Shown here: one piece after another, positions 49,542-61,627 of the stretch
Layout of the letters: each line of letters starts with the position of its first letter
Position numbering within the stretch: position 1 is the first letter of the stretch
Assembly: GCA_033782935.1 (NCBI GenBank)
Contig: JAWQEG010000360.1
Location: 372,001 to 436,000 of the forward strand
From: Petrolisthes cinctipes
Taxonomy: Eukaryota > Arthropoda > Malacostraca > Decapoda > Porcellanidae
Length of the DNA stretch: 64,000 nucleotides
Reading direction: 5' to 3'
Translations under genes and position numbers: made by a program
Notes under the pieces: generated by a model
Seen by the model: the letters and a program-made list of their open reading frames with translations, nothing else
What the model was told of the DNA's origin: nothing
The model's database searches: none

Positions 49542-52500
49542 TCGCTTCTGGGACCCCTAAATATCGAATTTTATGGTGTTTTGGGACTGAATTTGAGATA
49601 TCGACTTTTTGGCACCTAAAAGATCGATTTTTAGCATGTTTTTAGCCTATATTTTGAAAATATTCTAGCACTGAGTACAGATTGCTTCTGGGACCCCAAA
49701 ATATTGAATTTTCGGGTGTTTTGAGCCTGAATTTGAGATATAAACGGGTACAGAAGATAATGCACATATTGACTTTGGGCACCAAAAATATCGATTTTCA
49801 GTATGTTTTTGGCCTGTATTTTGAAAATACTCTAACACGGAGTAGGCATGTACAGATACCTTCTGGGACCTCTAAATATCGAATTTTCGGGTGTTTTGGG
49901 ACTGAATTTGAGATATCGATTTTTTGGCACCTAAAATGTCGATTTTTAGCATGTTTTTAGCCTATATTTTGAAAATATTCTAGCACTGTGTAGGCATGTA
50001 CAGATTGCTTCTGGGACCCCAAAATATTGAATTTTCGGGTGTTTTGAGCCTGAATTTGAGATATAAACGGGTACAGAAGATACATGCACATATTGACTTT
50101 GGGCACCAAAAATATCGATTTTCAGCATGTTTTGGGACTGAATTTTGAAAATACTCTAACACGGAGTAGGCATGTACAGATCGCTTCTGGGACCCCAAAA
50201 TATCGAATTTTCTGGTGTTTAGGGCCAGAATTTGAGATATAAACGGGTACAGAAGATGCATGCACATATCGACTTTTGGGCACCTAAAAGATCGATTTTC
50301 AGTATGTTTTTGGCCTGTATTTTGAAAATACTCTAACACGGAGTAGGCATGTACAGATACCTTCTGGGACCTCTAAATATCGAATTTCCGGGTGTTTTGG
50401 GACTGAATTTGAGATATCGATTTTTTGGCACCTAAAATGTCGATTTTTAGCATGTTTTTAGCCTATATTTTGAAAATATTCTAGCACTGTGTAGGCATGT
50501 ACAGATTGCTTCTGGGACCCCAAAATATTGAATTTTCGGGTGTTTTGAGCCTGAATTTGAGATATAAACGGGTACAGAAGATACATGCACATATTGACTT
50601 TGGGCATCTAAAATATCGATTTTCAGCATGTTTTGGGCCTGTATTTTGAAAATACTCTAACACAGAGTAGGCATGTACAGATCGCTTCTGGGACCCCAAA
50701 ATATCGAATTTTCGGGTGTTTAGGGCCAGAATTTGAGATATAAACGGGTACAGAAGATGCATGCACATATCGACTTTTGGGCACCTAAAAGATCGATTTT
50801 CAGTATGTTTTTGGCCTGTATTTTGAAAATACTCTAACACGGAGTAGGCATGTACAGATACCTTCTGGGACCTCTAAATATCGAATTTTCGGGTGTTTTG
50901 GGACTGAATTTGAGATATCGATTTTTTGGCACCTAAAATGTCGATTTTTAGCATGTTTTTAGCCTATATTTTGAAAATATTCTAGCACTGTGTAGGCATG
51001 TACAGATTGCTTCTGGGACCCCAAAATATTGAATTTTCGGGTGTTTTGAGCCTGAATTTGAGATATAAACGGGTACAGAAGATAATGCACATATTGACTT
51101 TGGGCACCAAAAATATCGATTTTCAGCATGTTTTGGGCCTGAATTTTGAAAATACTCTAACACGGAGTAGGCATGTACAGATCGCTTCTGGGACCCCAAA
51201 ATATCGAATTTTCGGGTGTTTAGGGCCAGAATTTGAGATATAAACGGGTACAGAAGATGCATGCACATATCGACTTTTGGGCACCTAAAAGATCGATTTT
51301 CAGTATGTTTTTGGCCTGTATTTTGAAAATACTCTAACACGGAGTAGGCATGTACAGATACCTTCTGGGACCCCTACATATCGAATTTTCGGGTGTTTTG
51401 GGACTGAATTTGAGATATCGACTTTTTGGCACCTAAAAGATCGATTTTTAGCATGTTTTTAGCCTATATTTTGAAAATATTCTAGCACTGTACAGATTGC
51501 TTCTGGGACCCCAAAATATTGAATTTTCGGGTGTTTTGAGCCTGAATTTGAGATATAAACGGGTACTGAAGATGCATGCACATATCGACTTTTGTGCACC
51601 TAAAAGATCGATTTTCAGTATGTTTTGAGCATGTATTTTGAAAATACTCTAACACGGAGTAGGCATGTACAGATCGCTTCTGGGACCCCTAAATATCGAA
51701 TTTTCGGGTGTTTTGGGACTGAATTTGAGATATCGACTTTTTGGCACCTAAAAGATCGATTTTTAGCATGTTTTTAGCCTATATTTTGAAAATATTCTAG
51801 CACTGAGTAGGCATGTACAGATTGCTTCTGGGACCCCAAAATATTGAATTTTCGGGTGTTTTGATCCTGAATTTGAGATATAAACGGGTACAGAACATAC
51901 ATGCACATATTGACTTTGGGCACCAAAAATATCGATTTTCAGCATGTTTTGGGCCTGAATTTTGAAAATACTCTAACACGGAGTAGGCATGTACAGATCG
52001 CTTCTGGGACCCCAAAATATCGAATTTTCGGGTGTTTAGGGCCAGAATTTGAGATATAAACGGGAACAGAAGATGCATGCACATATCGACTTTTGGGCAC
52101 CTAAAAGATCGATTTTCAGTATGTTTTTGGCCTGTATTTTGAAAATACTCTAACACGGAGTAGGCATGTACAGATACCTTCTGGGACCTCTAAATATCGA
52201 ATTTTCGGGTGTTTTGGGACTGAATTTGAGATATCGACTTTTTGGCACCTAAAAGATCGATTTTTAGCATGTTTTTAACCTATATTTTGAAAATTTTCTA
52301 GCACTGAGTAGGCATGTACAGATTGCTTCTGGAACCCCAAAATATTGAATTTTCGGGTGTTTTGAGCCTGAATTTGAGATATAAACGGGTACAGAAGAAA
52401 CATGCACATATTGACTTTGGGCACCAAAAATATCGATTTTCAGCATGTTTTGGGCCTGAATTTTGAAAATACTCTAACACGGAGTAGGCATGTACAGATC

Positions 52501-53377
52501 GCTTCTGGGACCCCAAAATATCGAATTTTCGGGTGTTTTGAGCCTGAATTTGAGATATAAACGGGTACTGAAGATGCATGCACATATCGACTTTTGTGCA
52601 CCTAAAAGATCGATTTTCAGTATGTTTTGAGAATGTATTTTGAAAATACTCTAACACGGAGTAGGCATGTACAGATCGCTTCTGGGACCCCTAAATATCG
52701 AATTTTCGGGAGTTTTGGGACTGAATTTGAGATATCGACTTTTTGGCACCTAAAAGATCGATTTTTAGCATGTTTTTAGCCTATATTTTGAAAATATTCT
52801 AGCACTGAGTAGGCAAGAACAGATTGCTTCTGGGACCCCAAAATATTGAATTTTCGGGTGTTTTGATCCTGAATTTGAGATATAAACGGGTACAGAAGAT
52901 ACATGCACATATTGACTTTGGGCACCAAAAATATTGATTTTCTGCATGTTTTGGGCCTGAATTTTGAAAATACTCTAACACGGAGTAGGCATGTACAGAT
53001 CGCTTCTGGGACCCCAAAATATCGAATTCTCGGGTGTTTAGGGCCAGAATTTGAGATATAAACGGGTACAGAAGATGCATGCACATATCGACTTTTGGGC
53101 ACCTAAAAGATCGATTTTCAGTATGTTTTTGGCCTGTATTTTGAAAATACTCTAACACGGAGTAGGCATGTACAGATCGCTTCTGGGACCCCAAAATATC
53201 GAATTTTCGGGTGTTTAGGGCCAGAATTTGAGATATAAACGGGTACAGAAGATGCATGCACATATCGACTTTTGGGCACCTAAGAGATCGATTTTCAGTA
53301 TGTTTTTGGCCTGTATTTTGAAAATACTCTAACACGGAGTAGGCATGTACAGATACCTTCTGGGACCACTAAATATC
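49542..53377. repeat. Disordered block with repeated phase breaks
   Basis: S anchors 49631, 49946, 50447, 50948, 51448, 51763, 52264, 52765. Two intervals of 315 bp show loss of about one monomer: an M1a/M2a chimera at 49706-49880, and S followed directly by M2b at 51521-51697. Two M2a monomers stand side by side at 53024-53200 and 53201-53377. Scattered private substitutions are frequent, e.g. GGAACAGAAG near 52074, GAAACATGC near 52398, GGCAAGAACAG near 52812, and ATTGATTTTCTGC near 52934. Confidence 0.75.
53024..53377. repeat. Tandem M2a doublet
   Basis: Two successive 177-bp M2a monomers follow one M1a, so the S anchors are 678 bp apart (52765, 53443) instead of 501. Because 177 is divisible by three, the doublet extends a minus-strand open frame to 178 codons. 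That is a length effect and not evidence of a gene. The second copy carries CACCTAAGAGATCG, which recurs near 55750, 59380 and 63045. Confidence 0.85.
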
Positions 53378-56300
53378 GAATTTTCGGGTGTTTTGGGACT
53401 GAATTTGAGATATCGATTTTTTGGCACCTAAAATGTCGATTTTTAGCATGTTTTTAGCCTGTATTTTGAAAATATTCTAGCACTGTGTAGGCATGTACAG
53501 ATTGCTTCTGGGACCCCCAAATATTTAATTTTCGGGTGTTTTGAGCCTGAATTTGAGATATAAACGGGTACAGAAGATACATGCACATATTGACTTTGGG
53601 CATCTAAAATATCGATTTTCAGCATGTTTTGGGCCTGTATTTTGAATATACTCTAACACTGAGTAGGCATGTACAGATTGCTTCTGGGACCCCAAAATAT
53701 TGAATTTTCGGGGGTTTTGAGCCTGAATTTGAGATATAAACGGGTACTGAAGATGCATGCACATATCAACTTTTGTGCACCTAAAAGATCGATTTTCAGT
53801 ATGTTTTGAGCATGTATTTTGAAAATACTCTAACACGGAGTAGGCATGTACAGATCGCTTCTGGGACCCCTAAATATCGAATTTTCGGGTGTTTTGGGAC
53901 TGAATTTGAGATATCGACTTTTTGGCACCTAAAAGATCGATTTTTAGCATGTTTTTAGCCTATATTTTGAAAATATTCTAGCACTGTACAGATTGCTTCT
54001 GGGATCCCAAAATATTGAATTTTCGGGTGTTTTGAGCCTGAATTTGAGATATAAACGGGTACAAAAGATACATGCACATATTGACTTTGGGCACCAAAAA
54101 TATCGATTTTCAGCATGTTTTGGGCCTGAATTTTGAAAATACTCTAACAGGGAGTAGGCATGTACAGATCGCTTCTGGGACCCCAAAATATCGAATTTTC
54201 GGGTGTTTTTAGCCAGAATTTGAGATATAAACGGGTACTGAAGATGCATGCACATATCGACTTTTGTGCACCTAAAAGATCGATTTTCAGTATGTTTCGA
54301 GCATGTATTTTGAAAATACTCTAACACGGAGTAGGCATGTACAGATCGCTTCTGGGACCCCTAAATATAGAATTTTCGGGTGTTTTGGGACTGAATTTGA
54401 GATATCGACTTTTTGGCACCTAAAAGATCGATTTTTAGCATGTTTTTAGCCTATATTTTGAAAATATTCTAGCCCTGTACAGATTGCTTCTGGGACCCCA
54501 AAATATTGAATTTTCGGGTGTTTTGAGCCTGAATTTGAGATATAAACGAGTACAGAAGATACATGCACATATTGACTTTGGGCACCAAAAATATCGATTT
54601 TCAGCATGTTTTGGGCCTGAATTTTGAAAATACTCTAACACGGAGTAGGCATGTACAGATCGCTTCTGGGACCCCAAAATATCGAATTTTCGGGTGTTTA
54701 GGGCCAGAACTTGAGATATAAACGGGTACAGAAGATGCATGCACATATCGACTTTTGTGCACCTAAAAGATCGATTTTCAGTATGTTTTTGGCCTTTATT
54801 TTGAAAATACTCTAACACGAAGTAGGCATGTACAGATACCTTCTGGGACCTCTAAATATCGAATTTTCGGGTGTTTTGGGACTGAATTTGAGATATCGAT
54901 TTTTTGGCACCTAAAATGTCGATTTTTAGCATGTTTTTAGCCTATATTTTGAAAATATTCTAGCACTGTGTAGGCATGTACAGATTGCTTCTGGGACCCC
55001 CAAATATTTAATTTTCGGATGTTTTGAGCCTGAATTTGAGATATAAACGGGTACAGAAGATACATGCACATATTGACTTTGGGCATCTAAAATATCGATT
55101 TTCAGCATGTTTTGGGCCTGTATTTTGAATATACTCTAACACTGAGTAGGCATGTACAGATTGCTTCTGGGACCCCAAAATATTGAATTTTCGGGTTTTT
55201 TGAGCCTGAATTTGAGATATAAACGGGTACTGAAGATGCATTCACATATCGAGTTTTGTGCACCTAAAAGATCGATTTTCAGTATGTTTTGAGCATGTAT
55301 TTTGAAAATACTCTAACACGGAGTAGGCATGTACAGATCGCTTCTGGGACCCCTAAATATCGAATTTTCGGGTGTTTTGGGACTGAATTTGAGATATCGA
55401 CTTTTTGGCACCTAAAAGATCGATTTTTAGCATGTTTTTAGCCTATATTTTGAAAATATTCTAGCACTGTACAGATTGCTTCTGGGACCCCAAAATATTG
55501 AATTTTCGGGTGTTTTGAGCCTGAATTTGAGATATAAACGGGTACAGAAGATACATGCACATATTGACTTTGGGCACCAAAAATATCGATTTTCAGCATG
55601 TTTTGGGCCTGAATTTTGAAAATACTCTAACACGGAGTAGGCATGTACAGATCGCTTCTGGGACCCCAAAATATCGAGTTTTCGGGTGTTTAGGGCCAGA
55701 ATTTGAGATATAAACGGGTACAGAAGATGCATGCACATATCGACTTTTGGGCACCTAAGAGATCGATTTTCAGTATGTTTTTGGCCTGTATTTTGAAAAT
55801 ACTCTAACACGGAGTAGGCATGTACAGATACCTTCTGGGACCACTAAATATCGAATTTTCGGGTGTTTTGGGACTGAATTTGAGATATCGATTTTTTGGC
55901 ACCTAAAATGTCGATTTTTAGCATGTTTTTAGCCTATATTTTGAAAATATTCTAGCACTGTGTAGGCATGTACAGATTGCTTCTGGGACCCCCAAATATT
56001 TAATTTTCGGGTGTTTTGAGCCTGAATTTGAGATATAAACGGGTACAGAAGATACATGCACATATTGACTTTGGGCATCTAAAATATCGATTTTCAGCAT
56101 GTTTTGGGCCTGTATTTTGAATATACTCTAACACTGAGTAGGCATGTACAGATTGCTTCTGGGACCCCAAAATATTGAATTTTCGGGTGTTTTGAGCCTG
56201 AATTTGAGATATAAACGGGTACTGAAGATGCATGCACATATCGACTTTTGTGCACCTAAAAGATCGATTTTCAGTATGTTTTGAGCATGTATTTTGAAAA

Positions 56301-56667
56301 TACTCTAACACGGAGTAGGCATGTACAGATCGCTTCTGGGACCCCTAAATATCGAATTTTCGGGTGTTTTGGGACTGAATTTGAGATATCGACTTTTTGG
56401 CACCTAAAAGATCGATTTTTAGCATGTTTTAAGCCTATATTTTGAAAATATTCTAGCACTGTACAGATTGCTTCTGGGACCCCAAAATATTGAATTTTCG
56501 GGTGTTTTGAGCCTGAATTTGAGATATAAACGGGTACAGAAGATACATGCACATATTGACTTTGGGCACCAAAAATATCGATTTTCAGCATGTTTTGGGG
56601 CTGAATTTTGAAAATACTCTAACACCTAGTAGGCATGTACAGATCGCTTCTGGGACCCCTAAATATC
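53378..56667. repeat. Dimer-of-trimers block (about 992-bp period)
   Basis: S anchors 53443, 53944, 54435, 54926, 55427, 55918 and 56419 are spaced 501, 491, 491, 501, 491 and 501. Sa-M1b-M2b trimers and Sb(10-bp deletion)-M1a-M2a trimers roughly alternate, giving a local six-monomer unit of about 992 bp. The M1b here carries GACCCCCAAATATTTAAT at its start and GTATTTTGAATATAC in its second half. The stretch from about 54340 recurs near 61628 to the window end with offset 7288. Confidence 0.75.
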
Positions 56668-58484
56668 GAATTTTCGGGTGTTTTGGGACTGAATTTGAGA
56701 TATCGACTTTTTGGCACCTAAAAGATCGATTTTTAGCATGTTTTTAGCCTATATTTTGAAAATATTCTAGCCCTGTACAGATTGCTTCTGGGACCCCAAA
56801 ATATTGAATTTTCGGGTGTTTTGAGCCTGAATTTGAGATATAAACGGGTACAGAAGATACATGCACATATTGACTTTGGGCACCAAAAATATCGATTTTC
56901 AGCATGTTTTGGGCCTGAATTTTGAAAATACTCTAACACGGAGTAGGCATGTACAGATCGCTTCTGGGACCCCAAAATATCGAATTTTCGGGTGTTTAGG
57001 GCCAGAATTTGAGATATAAACGGTTACAGAAGATGCATGCAAATATCGACTTTTGGGCACCTAAAAGATCGATTTTCAGTATGTTTTTGGCCTGTATTTT
57101 GAAAATACTCTAACACGGAGTAGGCATGTACAGATACCTTCTGGGACCTCTAAATATCGAATTTTCGGGTGTTTTGGGACTGAATTTGATATATCGATTT
57201 TTTGGCACCTAAAATGTCGATTTTTAGCATGTTTTTAGCCTATATTTTGAAAATATTCCAGCACTGTGTAGGCATGTACAGATTGCTTCTGGGACCCCCA
57301 AATATTTAATTTTCGGGTGTTTTGAGCCTGAATTTGAGATATAAACGGGTACAGAAGATACATGCACATATTGACTTTGTGCATCTAAAATATCGATTTT
57401 GAGCATGTTTTGGGCCAGTATTTTGAATATACTCTAACACTGAGTAGGCATGTACAGATTGCTTCTGGGACCCCAAAATATTGAATTTTCGGGTGTTTTG
57501 AGCCTGAATTTGAGATATAAACGGGTACTGAAGATGCATGCACATATCGACTTTTGTGCACCTAAAAGATCGATTTTCAGTATGTTTTGAGCATGTATTT
57601 TGAAAATACTCTAACACGGAGTAGGCATGTACAGATCGCTTCTGGGACCCCTAAATATCGAATTTTCGGGTGTTTTGGGACTGAATTTGAGATATCGACT
57701 TTTTGGCACCTAAAAGATCGATTTTTAGCATGTTTTTAGCCTATATTTTGAAAATATTCTAGCACTGAGTAGGCATGTACAGATTGCTTCTGGGACCCCA
57801 AAATATTGAATTTTCGGGTGTTTTGAGCCTGAATTAGAGATATAAACGGGTACAGAAGATACATGCACATATTGACATTGGGCATCTAAAGTATCGATTT
57901 TCAGCATGTTTTGGGCCTGTATTTTGAAAATACTCTAACACTGAGTAGGCATGTACAGATTGCTTCTGGGACCCCAAAATATTGAATTTTCGGGTGTTTT
58001 GAGCCTGAATTTGAGATATAAACGGGTACTGAAGATGCATGCACATATCGACTTTTGTGCACCTAAAAGATCGTTTTTCAGTATGTTTTGAGCATGTATT
58101 TTGAAAATACTCTAACACGGAGTAGGCATGTCCAGATCGCTTCTGGGACCCCTAAATATCGAATTTTCGGGTGTTTTGGGACTGAATTTGAGATATCGAC
58201 TTTTTGGCACCTAAAAGATCGATTTTTAGCATGTTTTTAGCCTATATTTTGAAAATATTCTAGCACTGAGTAGGCATGTACAGATTGCTTCTGGGACCCC
58301 AAAATATTGAATTTTCCGGTGTTTTGAGCCTGAATTTGAGATATAAACGGGTACAGAAGATACATGCACATATTGACTTTGGGCACCAAAAATATCGATT
58401 TTCAGCATGTTTTAGTCCTGAATTTTGAAAATAATCTAACACGGAGTAGGCATGTACAGATACCTTCTGGGACGCCTAAATATC
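56492..58484. repeat. Block with two M2-less trimers
   Basis: At 56492-56667 and 58309-58484 an M1a monomer is followed directly by S (anchors 56419/56733 and 58226/58550, spaced 314 and 324 bp). Between them lie ordinary trimers at anchors 56733, 57224 and 57725. Private changes are frequent, e.g. ACACCTAGTAGG near 56624, CGGTTACAG near 57023, GGGCCAGTATTTTG near 57412, and ATGTCCAGATCG near 58129. Confidence 0.76.
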
Positions 58485-59800
58485 GAATTTTCGGGTGTTT
58501 TGGGACTGAATTTGAGATATCGACTTTTTGGCACCTAAAAGATCGATTTTTAGCATGTTTTTAACCTATATTTTGAAAATATTCTAGCACTGAGTAGGCA
58601 TGTACAGATTGCTTCTGGAACCCCAATATATTGAATTTTCGGGTGTTTTGAGCCTGAATTTGAGATATAAACGGGTACAGAAGATACATGCACATATTGA
58701 CTTTGGGCACCAAAAATATCGATTTTCAGCATGTTTTGGGCCTGAATTTTGAAAATACTCTAACACGGAGTACGCATGTACAGATCGCTTCTGGGACCCC
58801 AAAATATCGAATTTTCGGGTGTTTTGAGCCTGAATTTGAGATATAAACGGGTACTGAAGATGCATGCACATATCGACTTTTGTGCACCTAAAAGATCGAT
58901 TTTCAGTATGTTTTGAGCATGTATTTTGAAAATACTCTAACACGGAGTAGGCATGTACAGATCGCTTCTGGGACCCCTAAATATCGAATTTTCGGGTGTT
59001 TTGGGACTGAATTTGAGATATCGACTTTTTGGCACCTAAAAGATCGATTTTTAGCATGTTTTTAGCCTATATTTTGAAAATATTCTAGCCCTGTACAGAT
59101 TGCTTCTGGGACCCCAAAATATTGAATTTTCGGGTGTTTTGAGCCTGATTTTGAGATATAAACGGGTACAGAAGATACATGCACATATTGACTTTGGGCA
59201 CCAAAAATATCGATTTTCAGCATGTTTTGGGCCTGAATTTTGAAAATACTCTAACACGGAGTAGGCATATACAGATCGCTTCTGGGACCCCAAAATATCG
59301 AATTTTCGGGTGTTTAGGGCCAGAATTTGAGATATAAACGGGTACAGAAGATGCATGCACATATCGACTTTTGGGCACCTAAGAGATCGATTTTCAGTAT
59401 GTTTTTGGCCTGTATTTTGAAAATACTCTAACACGGAGTAGGCATGTACAGATACCTTCTGGGACCTCTAAATATCGAATTTTCGGGTGTTTTGGGACTG
59501 AATTTGATATATCGATTTTTTGGCACCTAAAATGTCGATTTTTAGCATGTTTTTAGCCTATATTTTGAAAATATTCTAGCACTGTGTAGGCATGTACAGA
59601 TTGCTTCTGGGACCCCAAAATATTGAATTTTCGGGTGTTTTGAGCCTGAATTTGAGATATAAACGGGTACAGAAGATACATGCACATATTGACTTTGGGC
59701 ATCTAAAATATCGATTTTCAGCATGTTTTGGGCCTGTATTTTGAAAATACTCTAACACTGAGTAGGCATGTACAGATTGCTTCTAGGACCCCAAAATATT
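58485..59800. repeat. Source block of the 2672-offset duplication
   Basis: Anchors 58550, 59051 and 59542 recur at +2672 as 61222, 61723 and 62214, with the shared variants TTTTTAACC, TTCTGGAACCCC and TAGCCCTGTACAG. The last trimer lacks M2: M1b at 59625-59800 is followed directly by an Sa monomer starting at 59801. Private changes: CCTGATTTTGAG near 59145, GGCATATACAG near 59265 and TTGATATATCG near 59505. Confidence 0.72.
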
Positions 59801-60655
59801 GAATTTTCGGGTGTTTTGGGACTGAATTTGAGATATCGATTTTTTGGCACCTAAAATGTCGATTTTTAGCATGTTTTTAGCCTATATTTTGAAAATATTC
59901 TAACACTGAGTAGGCATGTATAGATTGCTACTGGGACCCCAAAATATTGAATTTTCGGGTGTTTTGAGCCTGAATTTGAGATATAAACGGGTACAGAAGA
60001 TACATGCACATATTGACTTTGGGCACCAAAAATATCGATTTTCAGCATGTTTTGGGCCTGAATTTTGAAAATACTCTAACACGGAGTAGGCATGTACAGA
60101 TCGCTTCTGGGACCCCAAAATATCGAATTTTCGGGTGTTTAGGGCCAGAATTTGAGATATAAACGGGTACAGAAGATGCATGCACATATCGACTTTTGGG
60201 CACCTAAAAGATCGATTTTCAGTATGTTTTTGGCCTTTATTTTGAAAATACTCTAACACGGAGTAGGCATGTACAGATTGCTTCTCGGACCCCAAAATAT
60301 TGAATTTTCGGGTGTTTTGAGCCTGAATTTGAGATATAAACGGGTACTGAAGATGCATGCACATATCGACTTTTGTGCACCTAAAAGATCGATTTTCAGT
60401 ATGTTTTGAGCATGTATTTTGAAAATACTCTAACACGGAGTAGGCATGTACAGATCGCTTCTGGGACCCCAAAATATCGAATTTTCGGGTGTTTAGGGCC
60501 AGAATTTGAGATATAAACGGGTACAGAAGATGCATGCACATATCGACTTTTGGGCACCTAAAAGATCGATTTTCAGTATTTTTTTGGCCTGTATTTTGAA
60601 AATACTCTAACACGGAGTAGGCATGTACAGATACCTTCTGGGACCTCTAAATATC
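59801..60655. repeat. Five-monomer unit with three consecutive M2
   Basis: Order S (59801-59948), M1a (59949-60124), M2a (60125-60301), M2b (60302-60478), M2a (60479-60655). The anchors 59866 and 60721 are 855 bp apart = 501 + 2 x 177. Three in-frame 177-bp monomers create the longest open frame of the window (59900-60613, minus strand, 237 codons), whose translation is only the M1/M2 repeat. The junctions have GATTGCTTCTCGGACCCC near 60276 and GATCGCTTCTGGGACCCC near 60453. Confidence 0.84.
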
Positions 60656-61627
60656 GAATTTTCGGGTGTTTTGTAACTGAATTTGAGATATCGATTTTTT
60701 GGCACCTAAAATGACGATTTTTAGCATGTTTTTAGCCTATATTTTGAAAATATTTTAGCACTGTGTAGGCATGTACAGATTCCTTCTGGGACCCCAAAAT
60801 ATTGAATTTTCGGGTGTTTTGAGGCTGAATTTGAGATATAAACGGGTACAGAAGATACATGCACATATTGACTTTGGGCATCTAAAATATCGATTTTCAG
60901 CATGTTTTGGGCCTGTATTTTGAAAATACTCTAACACTGAGTAGGCATGTACAGATTGCTTCTGGGACCCCAAAATATTGAATTTTCGGGTGTTTTGAGC
61001 CTGAATTTGAGATATAAACGGGTACTGAAGATGCATGCACATATCGACTTTTGTGCACCTAAAAGATCGATTTTCAGTATGTTTTGAGCATGTATTTTGA
61101 AAATACTCTAACACGGAGTAGGCATGTACAGATCGTTTCTGGGACCCCTAAATATCGAATTTTCGGGTGTTTTGGGACTGAATTTGAGATATCGACTTTT
61201 TGGCACCTAAAAGATCGATTTTTAGCATGTTTTTAACCTATATTTTGAAAATATTCTAGCACTGAGTAGGCATGTACAGATTGCTTCTGGAACCCCAAAA
61301 TATTGAATTTTTGGGTGTTTTGAGCCTGAATTTGAGATATAAACGGGTACAGAAGATACATGCACATATTGACTTTGGGCACCAAAAATATCGATTTTCA
61401 GCATGTTTTGGGCCTGAATTTTGAAAATACTCTAACACGGAGTAGGCATGTACAGATCGCTTCTGGGACCCCAAAATATCGAATTTTCGGGTGTTTTGAG
61501 CATGAATTTGAGATATAAACGGGTACTGAAGATGCATGCACATATCGACTTTTGTGCACCTAAAAGATCGATTTTCAGTATGTTTTGAGCATGTATTTTG
61601 AAAATACTCTAACACGGAGTAGGCATG
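60656..61627. repeat. Two trimers before the 7288-offset copy
   Basis: Anchors 60721 and 61222. The first S has TTTTGTAACTG and AATGACGATTTT and the following M1b TTTTGAGGCTG, all private. The second trimer (S with TTTTTAACC, M1a, M2b) matches 58550 onward at offset 2672, and also resembles the trimer at anchor 52264. Confidence 0.7.

Noticed and set aside
52799..53335. Minus-strand open frame of 178 codons.
   Set aside because: Created by the M2a doublet in the same way; its amino-acid repeat is the satellite period.
59900..60613. Minus-strand open frame of 237 codons, the longest of the window, with methionine start.
   Set aside because: It exactly follows M1a-M2a-M2b-M2a. The monomer length 177 is divisible by three, so an open frame simply continues. 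The translation is a repeat of the satellite, with no domain, no codon bias and no start context.
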